A stretch of DNA of 64,000 nt from assembly GCF_000003815.2 (NCBI RefSeq), contig NC_049997.1:16169189-16233188 (forward strand), written 5' to 3'. A program made the translations under genes and the position numbers. How positions within the stretch are numbered: the stretch's first letter is position 1; every line of letters begins with the position of its first letter. Positions 10,407-22,400 of the stretch are shown here, piece by piece. Under the pieces are notes generated by a model that was not told the DNA's origin, did no database searches, and saw only the letters and a list, made by a program, of their open reading frames with translations. Source of the stretch: Branchiostoma floridae. Taxonomy: Eukaryota > Chordata > Leptocardii > Amphioxiformes > Branchiostomatidae.

Positions 10407-13400
10407 CGGTATCGGTAGCAGTAGAAATATTAGTAGTTGTACTACTAGTATAGTAGTAGCAGAAGTAGTAGTTAGTAATTAATAGATTGGAGGCCATTAG
10501 AGGTCTGCAAAAATGTTTCTGTGTTGTGTATGTTTCACATGTACAAATGAATAATAAAAAACAAAAATGATACAGTAGTATCTATATAAATCTAGCTAAA
10601 TATCCTTACTTCAAATTCATTTTTGTTCAAATCGTATCGCTTTATACATATTCAACTATATGTACTTCAAGTGTTTTGTTATTAAAGACTATTGACTCTG
10701 TACTTTGTTGCAGATATGGCGGAATTCTTCCTTATCATTACACAGAGAGCAGGACCGAAGTGGAAGCTCTTGGCCGAACTACTCGGCGTTCCGCCACAGA
10801 AGATCGCCTGGGTGCAGAGAAAACATGCAGACGACAGGGGGCGCTGTGAGCTGGCGCTGAACATGTGGTACTGGGACAGGAAAAGCGACTCTTCGATAGA
10901 AACACTGAAGGTGGCCGTTTTCAACGCTGGTTTGAAGAACGCTGTAGATGCTTTCTATGGTAAGTATTAATCAAGCATCTTGTGATTATAGTATATGTTT
11001 TAGATCTTACTGAAGTTGGGGCACGTTTGCGGCGTCTCCGCGACTGGGCAATTTGACAGAGCGCTAAACAAATTTCATCGAAAAAATCTTTTTACGCTTT
11101 ATGTGTATTATTGTCTCATAAGACATACTTGAATGTTCTGTATGATATTTCCATTAAAACGTCAAGGGCAACGTGCAACACAAACCAATGTAGAACGTAT
11201 ACGTAACGACTTCGCCAACGTATACGTATCACAGTCCATTGATATACATCCTTAATGTAGAATTTACGTCTAAAAATATAATGTAGTAAAATCTAAAACC
11301 AGGGACAAATCAAACAGTATTAGGATGAATTGAAGGCCTCTGCATACATGTGTTCGCTGTGTATAGTATATTGGCAGATGAGCACAACAGAGTGTTGACG
11401 ACATTTCTTGAACTGAATCAGATGTTTCGTTAATTTTCCTTATTAATTCTTCCCCTTTCTTTAATATTCAAGGAGGAGGCGCCGATACTGAAGAACCAAA
11501 CCAAAATGATGGTAAGAATAAGAAACAGTTCATTTTGTACTTGAAGACAAGGTTGCAACAGAATTGAGATCTTTCATCCAGACCTTTCATATAAACTATA
11601 ACAATTTATTCTGTTCTGCTGAAAGGTCTTTTGTGATATTTCTGGAAAAAATGTGAATGGTTAATATTCATAACAGTCTCCGAGTGGTTCTTGGAATTTT
11701 GAATCGCCAAGCTTTTTGAGAGAATAACAAACTTCTAACACAGCAAAATCCGACGTTTCGGTTACCGTCTATGATAGACTGTTTTATCCTACTAGACCAC
11801 GTAGACCTGAGCTCCTCGGCCCGGTTTCCAATACAAGAGGCACCCAAAGACCATACAGGAACAGGTAAATATAACAAATATATGTATGAAAGTATACGAC
11901 ATATGATGATTTTTGAAAGACACATATGTGCAAATAAACATTTCTGTAACGTACAATGAACAAGCCTAATGATATTTGCTTATTAATAAGAAAACTTCTT
12001 CCCATATCACTTTCAGAACCCATGGATTCCAGTACGTCTCGTTCGCCCCAAGAAGAGGTTGGAACAGAGCGTGGTATTTGTTGTTTTTGTTGTTCTTGTT
12101 TACGTCATGTACGTTTCAAAACACGAAAGTGGCAAGTTTGTTAGTCTACGATCTAGACCTACCGTGCATGGAATTCTTTTTAATGTATGATGGAAATGGA
12201 GAGCGATAATTATGTACATTTGTACAATCGGGTTCTTTTTGGTTTCCGATTTGAAGTTTACTCTTGATTTGTTATTGATATATTATAGACCACACAAATT
12301 CCAAGACTTCCCGAAATCCTGAACAAGAAGAAGGTATTCCATAATCATTTCAAAGACGTAATGTCACATTACAATTTTTTTATACGTGGACGTAGTTAAT
12401 TGTGATTTCACTTCAATTTATACTTACATCTGATTTCTATCTATCCGTACAGCTATGGACTGTTCCACAAACCGGGTATATTCACAGGTAAAAATCTCTA
12501 ATGAACATGTTCATTTTAGACGCAAAGTATCTTTCAGACTTCTTGTCAAAAGGCTTTTAATCGTCATATCGACTAAGTAACTTTATTAATTGGCTTCCTT
12601 GTTTTTATTCTATGATAATTAGTGTCTGGCGAAACAGGATGCAGTAAACTTTATTTCAAAGCCAGTTTTTCTATCTTCAACAGATAGACAGTTATTTTGG
12701 TGATGGGCAAAATCAGCCAGCCATCGGCGGGAATGGGTCGGAGTCACGGGAATCCGACGTACCCGGTAAGTACAACTAGCAAAGGTGCTGGTTTTGTAAG
12801 GTTTAAATGATAAGGGTTTCACCAAAAAGCAGTAACTCAAGCAACTGGATATAATTTTGGAAACGGTCAGACGTTTCTGACAGCCTCCGATGACTCTCGT
12901 CAGTGACACTGTCCCATCAGACAGTGTCACTGAAGAGAGACATTGGAGGGTGTTTGATGACACACGCTTCCAAAATTATATCCAGTTGCTTGAGTAAGTG
13001 CTCTTCGACGTATCTAATTACCTGGATGTCTTATCTTCATCGAAATAAGGGTTTCAATTGATGTACAATTTTGCAATCATGTATCATCACCACATTATAT
13101 TTGTATTTTCGCCCTACAGATGCCATGTCCGTTGATCAGTCGCAGAGAGAATGTCTCCATGGATCTCAAATCAACCCCGCTGCAGAGGTTTGTTTGATAA
13201 CTGTTCAGTACACATCATCATTTTCCAAAAGTATGAAGTGAACACAGGGTCAAAGGTAGTGAGGAGTCGGTGCCGGCCCCGTCTCTGGAAGATCAATACC
13301 ACCCTTAAGTACAGACAGTCAAACTCCTCAAGACGACCACCCAGAGCACTCCTAAAATCCAGTCAGTGTCGACAGATGGTCGCTAGCTAAAGACAGGATT

Positions 13401-16400
13401 CTGAATGTTTACGTCAATAGGAAGGTGGACCTTGTGTAGAGGTGGACACCTGTAAAGGTTAGACCGTAGCTTCCTATCATGGTTCTTCTTGATAGTGTAC
13501 AAACATAAATTAATATTCTGCACCTATTTTATTCGTATGTATTGTTGTAAAAGATGTGTTTTGTTACAAACAGGCACTCAGTAACTGTCTGTACGAAAGT
13601 GGAGCGGAACCAGGTGCATCTGCAGATAGAAGACAGCTTCTCTCCGGGACTGGCAGATCAAGTAAGGTCATAGATTGGTTATACAGTAGCACCAGGTTTT
13701 GTCTTAAGATCTTAATGATTTCTAAGGATTTCTAGTGCATATACATTATCAGCATTTCTAGATCTTCTATAGTTCATTACATCCCTAACGTAAACCAGGC
13801 AATCATGCTATATCTATTAACTAAGAATGTGATTCCAATTGCTTCAGGTTTCCAAATTTGATGTATGCAACTCCTTTACGTTCCCAGCAAAATAAAAAAA
13901 AGTATAGCAATTTCAATATTTTTGACTGATACAAAATAGTATATCTTTTGGTTTTGTCGCTATATATGCTTTTTTTAGATTCTGTTACCCTTATGACGTT
14001 GTCATTGATGATATATGTTATGTATTATAATTATTATTACAAAAGTAAAAAAAAAGTGCAAAAGGTATTACATTGTTTTTCCAGGCCTTTGTCTAATTTC
14101 ACGTCTTCAATGTGTTCACAGATAGAGGCATCGAAATCAGTAGGAAAGAATTCACAATTGAGAGAGATGAGAATGGAGATAACAAAAGGCTCGGAAAGGG
14201 GTCTTTCGGTACCGTTTACCTGGCGAAGTGGCAGGGAGCACTCGTGGCAGTCAAGGAGTTCGACGACGAAGACCAGACCTACGAGAGCTTCTTCAGAGAG
14301 ATGGAACACTTAAGGTAAATTAAGATTATGTAATAAAATACACGTATTATGAATATGTAAAATACTTTTACGGAAACGTTTAACTAATCAACAACTTCCA
14401 TCATAAAGAGTCGACTCAATCTTGTGACTGTGCGTTAGCATGACGTAAGCAGTGAGTAAAAGGTGGGTGTAAGACGACATCGGCCCCCTTCCTTTTTGGC
14501 AAACTTTCAAGCTCGCCTTATCATTACTAATCCCTGAGTAGATCCTCCTCACGGTGTCTGGCCCCATCAAAGATTTACTTGGAGAAAAGCAAGTAACACT
14601 CGCTTGTGGCACTTCAAACAGCCCGAGTTACATGTTATTGATGTTTTTTTTTTTTTTTTTTTTTTTGGTTTTTTTACAAAGGGAGTTGCGACACCCCCAC
14701 ATTGTCCAGCTACTTGGTATCTGCTGGCAGCCCAACTCCATGAGCTACCTGCTGATGACGTATGTGGATGGGGTTGACCTGGGTACCATCCTCTTCAAAC
14801 CATCACGATCACCAGTTAAGGTATAAATAGAATATGGATCATATCTAATGATATGGAATGTATCTAGGACTTTATATTGTTAAATTTTGTAGTATGGCCT
14901 CAACATACAACATGTTCTCTGTAAGAAAGCATATGTAGAACGACTGCCATTTTCCAACGTAATACATTGTGTTAGTTTCTTTTGAATGTAAATGTATAGT
15001 GTGAACATCCACCAATGCAGCCATTACCACTCCCAGTTGCCTTAGACCTTTAGTTGTCATTTTTGAGCATTATCATTTCCTCATAACATAAAAGATGATA
15101 GATAATTTGTAACTTGCGTAGCCACAGTTGACAATATGTTTCCTAAAACAAGTAAGATAGATACATAGCAATTTCTACGACCATATGCACCCCACTAGCC
15201 ATGTTTTCAGTGCCATTGTAACTTGACCGTAGTGCTACCATTTACTTACTAATGCTATAATTTATGTGCAAATATATTGATATAGTCCTTTTAGAGTGAG
15301 GATCCTACTTTAGGCTAGATGATAGCAGAACCTACATGTAGTAAAAACGTTTTCTGTAGACAAATCTGTTTTGATGATTCTAACATAGATCTGAATGTAC
15401 ATAGGTACCGAACACGATGTCTGTAAAGGGGAAGATTGCACGAGACCTGTGCAGTGCCGTGTCCTACCTGCACGACAAACACGATCTGGTGCATCAGGAC
15501 ATCAAACCCGGAAATGTCCTGGTGAGTACTAGTCAAGACGTGTAGCAAATAACCAAGACGTTAGGCGTCTATAGTGTCACTATTTGCAGGTTATGAAAGG
15601 CATGACTCAGTACATCAAAGGTAGCAAATAATTTTAAGTGTTTTCCGTCTATACGTCTCTTTCAATCACGGTTGTAGGGCTAACAAAATATTTGGAGGTT
15701 CCTTTAATGGACTTTCCTCTCATTTTGTGTAAAGTCGATTAAAACAGCTTAATCAGTATTTTTATAGAATAGTGTATTTCTGTGTCTCAGTCGTAATGAT
15801 ATGACTGTGCAAATTAGTTTATAATGTTTCATCTTCCTTGTTCATCCTTTATTGGGGTGAAACATGATACGTTTTAGTCTGTGTAGTGCAAATCACTCTC
15901 TCCAGGGCTGTCACTGGTCACCCTGTCGACGCTGGGCGGGTCGCTATAAGCGCGATCTAATCAGACTACATGTGTATTGCCTCCTTTGGTCAATATTGGT
16001 CATCGTAAAATCATAAATGATTTGACTGTATGTAGATGCTTTTCAAGGAGCAAGAAGTGCAATGCTGCTTCGCTAATGCTAACGACCTTAAAGGCAACCT
16101 AAGCAATATTACAGCGTCAAACGGAAATATTCTGAATAAGGCAATCTGCATGATATTGACATCTACTGCACTGTATTCTCACATTTACATCATCATTTCA
16201 TACTTTGAGCGGTTAAAAACGGCCCAGAGACAAGTTGCACGAGGATATTCCTTATTATTGTACCCCCGTAAAATAAGGACTTAATCTGGAATCCTTGTGC
16301 AACTCATTCCCGCCCCGTTTTTAACGGTTCAATTTATGAAATATCTTTCCTGCGCTGTGATTGGCGATGCCTATATTAGGCGAAGACCCAATCCTTTATA

Positions 16401-19400
16401 AGGGTAGGATAGACTATTCACATGCAGTTTGACCGACTCCTCCCCACAGCCGGTTCGTCGACGCCATGGCTACGGAAACACAGAAGATCCACAGAAAGAC
16501 CGCCAGCAGGTTTTCGGGGTGTAGAAGAGAGACCGAGTATTTACCTCGTTTGCGTTTACAGGGAGTATAGAATTCGAAGATTGCCCTTTTAGTGTCATGA
16601 AGATTTCGTATTTTATTTTGCTTTGTGAAACTGCGAGAAGTTGTTGCTGCGTAGGGACGAATGTGAGTTGTCTGCGTTTTTGCACGTGTATCGCTCTTTG
16701 TCATGCTGAGGTCCGTTCTTCTCGCAGACACTGGCGTGCCGGGCATTGTGTATGGGTTATGGAAGAAAGCACGCCTCACTGCGAGAATAGACGCTTATTT
16801 TGGGCGTTTGTTAGACATCACAGGTATATGCAGTACTGTCTGAAAGGACGTCGACGGAGAAGGCAAGTCACACCGCCGGCACGGCCGACCCCAGCATGAC
16901 TGACGCAGCAGCCTTGTGAATGAGCCGGACGTTCCATAGCAGAGCACCAGTAACACTGTTTTTGACAGTGAGACTCACCAGGACAAGTCTGCGATATCTA
17001 CAACCTTCTGAGAACGGGTAGGGAAACTTGCCGACAACAGAGAAGATAGAGTAGTTTCCTACGGGCGTAGGATTTACAAGCCAAGCAGGTACGCAAGGTT
17101 TTGAGCTCGCCGCCATTTTTGGCGTCTTGTGGAATTTTCCATTTTTGATTTGTCTTCCTACGTTGGCTGTTTTTCTAGTGGATCCCTCGGCTGTTTTCTT
17201 TCTTGTTCCTTCATGATTTTATTTTCCTGTTTTCCCCTTTTGTATGATTTTGGTGTGCTTTGTTGGTCAGCAACTATTCTGTCGTTCATTTCGTTTAGCG
17301 ACTCAATTTGCATATGTTTGCGCATCGCACATGTTTCGCGTGCGCAGGTGTGAGTGATTATATTTGGTAAAATAGGCTTGGTATAATTAATTTTGTGTTG
17401 TCTCATTTGAGTTAGGTATGTTGATACAGCTGAGCTACCGCTAGGGCTGCCGTTTACCCCGTCTTTTCGCCATAGGAGCCTTTGTGAAGCGGTACAACGT
17501 TGTTCCATTTTCCGCACGCTCGGAGCAGAGCCCGACCTTTTTTATCAAGAAAGAGTCGGAGGCTTCAACTTATCACTGGTAGCTCTATGGGTGAGTTACG
17601 TTCTTTGAAAGGCTTTAGACAGTATTTGGTATAGTTTTTTGTCTGACTATCACGTTTGTTGTTGTTGTTGTGGAAGGAGTCGAACGTATTGCCTTATTTT
17701 ACGTATTTTCCTTTTGTTTTTTTTTCTGTATATGTGCTTTGTTTAATTTTGAAGTTAGGTTCGGCGATTCTGGGCATTGCATTTCGTGGACCAGCCAGCA
17801 TTCAGCAACCCGAAAAGCTGAGGAACCAGGCCTCAAGACGCTCGGACAGCTATCAACCACTGCAGCAGTTTTCTTAAGGTGTGTCCTATATCTCAGCTAG
17901 AGGTTGTTATCTTGTTGCTCGTCAGGTCGGCAGACAGCCTCGAGTTTGTAGCGAGATTTCAGGTGATTTGATTTTTTTTTTTTTTATGAGCCGATTTGCT
18001 TTTTGTTGGGTTTCTTGCTTGACAGGTTCTTGGACAACCCTAGGTAGAAAAAAAAAAGTGTTTGCAGTTTTTTGTCTGGTTGGTGTCATGCAATAGTTTG
18101 TTGGACAATTGAACTGTTGGACAGTTTTTGTGTGCTGTTGTCGTACGGCTTGCTGTAAACAACCCCAGAGAGATAACAAGACTGCTGGAAAGTTTTGTTG
18201 TTGTTGTCATGCGACAGGTTGTTGGACAACCCCAGGTAAGTAACAAGACTGTTGGACAGTTTTGTTTGTAGTTGTCATGCGACAGGTTGTTGGACAACCC
18301 CAGGTAAGTAACAAGACTGTTGGACAGTTTTGTTTGTAGTTGTCATGCGACAGGTTGTTGGACAACCCCAGGTAAGTAACAAGACTATTGGATAGTTTTG
18401 TTTGTGGATGGACGACGGGTTGTGGGATAGCACCAGGCAGGTAACAGGACTGTTGGACAGTTTTGTTTGTTGAGGTACGACAGGTTGTGGGACAACACCA
18501 GGCAAGTAACAAGACTGTTGGACAGTTTGATTTGTTGATGTACGACAGGCTGTGGGACGGCACCAGGCAAGTAACAGGACTGTTGGACAGTTTGGTTTGT
18601 TGATGTATACGATAGGCTGTGGGACAGCACCAGGCAGGTAACAAGACTGTTGGACAGTTTTGTTTGTTGACGTACGACAGGCTGTGGGACAGCACCAGGC
18701 AGGTAACAAGACTGTTGGACAGTTTTGTTTGTTGATGTACGACAGGCTGTGGGACGGCACCAGGCAGGTAACAAGACTGTTGGACAGTTTTGTTTGTTGA
18801 CGTACGACAGGCTGTGGGACAGCACCAGGCAGGTAACAAGACTGTTGGACAGTTTTGTTTGTTGATGTACGACAGGCTGTGGGACGGCACCAGGCAAGTA
18901 ACAGGACTGTCGGACAGTTTGTTGATGTACGACAGGTTGTGGGACAACACCAGGCAAGTAACAGGACTGTTGGGCAGTTTGGTTCGTTGATGTACGACAA
19001 GCTGTGGGACAGCACCAGGCAAGTAACAGGACTGTTGGACAGTTTGGTTCGTTGATGTACGACAGGCTGTGGGACAGCACCAGCCAGGTAACAAGACTGT
19101 TGGACAGTTTGGTTTGTTGATGTACGGCGGGTTGTGGGACAGCACCAGCCAGGTAACAAGACTGTTGGACAGTTTGGTTGGTTGATGTACGACAGGCTGT
19201 GGGACAGCACCAGGCAAGTAACAAGACTGTTGGACAGTTTGGTTTGTTGTCGTGCGACAGGCTGTGGGACAGCACCAGGCAGGTAACAGGACTGTTGGAC
19301 AGTTTGGTTTGTTGTCGTGCGACAGGCAGTGAGACAACGCCAGGTAGAGTAACAACAGTGTACGACAGTTTTTTGTTTGCTGTTGTCGTATGACAGGTTG

Positions 19401-22400
19401 TTGGACAACCCCGGGTAGGTAACAAGACTGTTGGACAGTTTTGTTTGTTGTTGTCGTGCGACAGGTTGGTTAGACAACCCCAGAGAAGTAAAAAGGCTGC
19501 TCGACAGTTTTGTGGGTTGTCGTACGATAGATTGTTTAGCAACCCCAGGTAAGCAGCAAAACTGTTGGACATTTTTGTTTGTTGTTGTCGTGTGACAGGT
19601 TGTTAGACAACCTCAGAGAATTAAAAAGGCTGTTAGATAGTTTTGTGTGTTGTTGTACGACAGATTGTTGAGTAACCCCAGGTAAGCAGCAAGACTGTTG
19701 GAAAGTTTTTGGACTAGAGAAGTAAAGAGACTGTTAGACAGTTTTCTGTTATCGCACGATACGTTGTTACAAATTTGTTACCCAGGTGTTAGTGGTTGGT
19801 CGCACGACAGGTTGTTTAGACAAGCCTAGGTAGGTAACATGGCTGGCGGACAGTTTTTTATTTTTTTTTGTTTGTTATGCGACAAGTTGTGAGACAACCA
19901 CAGGTGGAGTTTAAGACTGAAGGACAATTTTTGTGTGATATGGAGCCGTACTATTAGTTATTGGACAGCTTCAGGCTGATAACAGGACTTGGTTTTCGTT
20001 CGGTTTGTTACTTGACAAGTCGAGGGACAACTCTAGGCTGATATAGTTGGTCGTGCGACAGGGCAGCCACATGTAGGAAATGAGAATAGTACAGTTTGGC
20101 TGGCTGACTACGACAGGTTTTGGTTAACTTCGTGATGGTACATACCGAGACTGTCCGATACTTTGGTGAGATTTGTGGCATTACAGATTGTTGATGGACC
20201 CCGTGTAGATAACGAGAACGGCAAGCAGTTTTTAACGCGATTGAGAAAATATCTACAGAAGCACTGAAGTCGAGGCCGACAATTGTGAAGATTACGGTGT
20301 GCAATGTAGAGAATAGTACGTCGTGGATAGTTTTAGGACGGACAGCACAAGATTAAAAGTTGGCACTTATATACGTATAACTGCAAGGAGTTTGAACTAA
20401 TTACGAGTATCATTCGTTCGTTTTTCAACACGCTATTGTATCGCTATGATTCTTGGTACACGTACGTTTTCTTTGAAGTACAAGACACAGAGCAACATTG
20501 TCGCAGAACATTCGTAACCAACGACGTATTCGTTAGGTGGTACAGGTTTTCAAGAGAAAGGATAGCTTCATCCCGAAGGACATGCAATATGATAAATATG
20601 TTACAGGAAGCATTCAGTACAACGCGCGTGGGTGTGATGCGAGGACGTCTGAAAATACCACCTCAAGTTCAGCAACTTAGACCCACCAGCCAGCTGAGAA
20701 GTACACGCAGCAAACCATATGGGAGGACGGCGTACAGGCAGGGATGGTGGCCAAGCAAAGGGATCAAGAAGTTTAAAACTAGACTTAAAATTCAGAAACA
20801 GAGAGACAACAGCCCCAGAATTTTTTACTCTCTCGTACGTTCGAATTGTGACCTGAAGTTCCATTTTGCCTTAAAGTAACAGAAGATGTTAGAGGGCGTC
20901 TGTTAAACGCTTTCTTCGTAAAAAAAAAAAAAGAACATCTATACTGTCTTAAAGTTCACTGTAGGGATGACCACTGTATTTGCTTGTTTTTAATTAGAAC
21001 ACATCAACGTCAGAAGTTGTCCAGGAAGTGACATGTTTTTCGTTGTAATGTTGAGAAACAACTAGTTATTAAATCGGTTTGCTGTTTTCGTCTGTCTCCA
21101 TTTTCTTTACTTGGTAGTACGTTCCAGCGCTTATGGTTTATAAGTAATTTGAAAAGGAGTATGTTTAATATAAAGTGCCATGGATAAATAAAGGTTAGTG
21201 TATCTTGGGTAGTAATTTGTTGATAACTTGACGAGGCACGAAAGTTAAAAGGCAGCAGTTATTTTGTCGTTTTATCGAAACATTTAGGCCAAAGTCTAAT
21301 TTTGCTTCGTAGGTAGATCTGACATGTTTAGCTGTAATGAGTCCAAAGATGACGCTATAAAAGTTTCAGGTTAATATAGCCAGTATTAAAAGGTCACTGC
21401 TTACTTTCTAACTGTCAGCCTTTTTTGGCACACACAGGGTTAAGGCTTATTTATAGAAGACATTAAGGTTTTGCTGCACATAAAATAAAATGTCTTCAAT
21501 TTATCACATATGCTTTCCAAGCTAGACCTAGTAATATAGGGTTGGCTACCCAGCGCAAAACGGCATTGGCCAAAACTGGTTTCGTCAAGTATGTATCAAT
21601 TCAAGGGTTAGTGGATTTTCCAGAGAGGTTGTTATCAGTGAAAAGATAGAACAGTAGTGAGGAGGACTCTAACACTTCAATACAGATTTCTTGTTTAGAT
21701 ACAATTATCCCAATGTATGTGACGTAGCTTGGTTTGCTAAACGGCAGTTGAAACAAATATTTGAAACCGAATGTCGACATTTTTTTTGTTTATACCCGAG
21801 TTCTGATAGGGACAAATGGGATTATATCATTATATTGGGTATTTATTCTTGCAATATGTCTGGGCCATTTGTGTACGTCGAATTTGGAGAGATCCGTTAT
21901 ACGAAAGTTACATCTGCTGCGATAATAGACCATGGTTACATACCGTGTCTATTCTTTTTATGGGGTTGGAAGTATGTTTGGAGTTTGCAACATCTGACAG
22001 AGGACATTTCTAGTAGTTTTTAGAAGAGGACCGCCGGCGATGCAAGAAATAAAAAGTATTAGACTGCACATTAGTTTTATTGTAGTTGATTCACTTCTGA
22101 TAAGCAGGACACGAATAAAAGAATAATGAATGGAGGTTGGGGTAGAAAGGAATAGAGAATGATGGTGTGAAGAACTTGGCGGATGAGAGTGGGAGAAGAA
22201 AGGATGAGAGTGGGAGAGAACGATAGAGTCAAGGAAGGTTAAGATGAGATTGGGGATAGTAGGAGGTATGGATATTTAAGAACGATGGAGTGAAGGAAAG
22301 TTAGGATGAGATTAGGAATAGTAGGAGGTATGCATATGTAAGAAGGAAGAATAGTAGCGCCAATATTGTATAGTGATTGTTATGGTAGGTCTGGACCACC

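Noticed and set aside
18207-19572. Three overlapping 382-400-codon minus-strand ORFs
   Set aside because: They follow a 65-bp tandem repeat whose minus unit has no stop in any frame; the same peptide repeats appear in all three frames.
20436-20879. 147-codon basic ORF inside intron 17
   Set aside because: No motif recognised, lies within mobile DNA, no supporting splice or promoter evidence; left as undecided.
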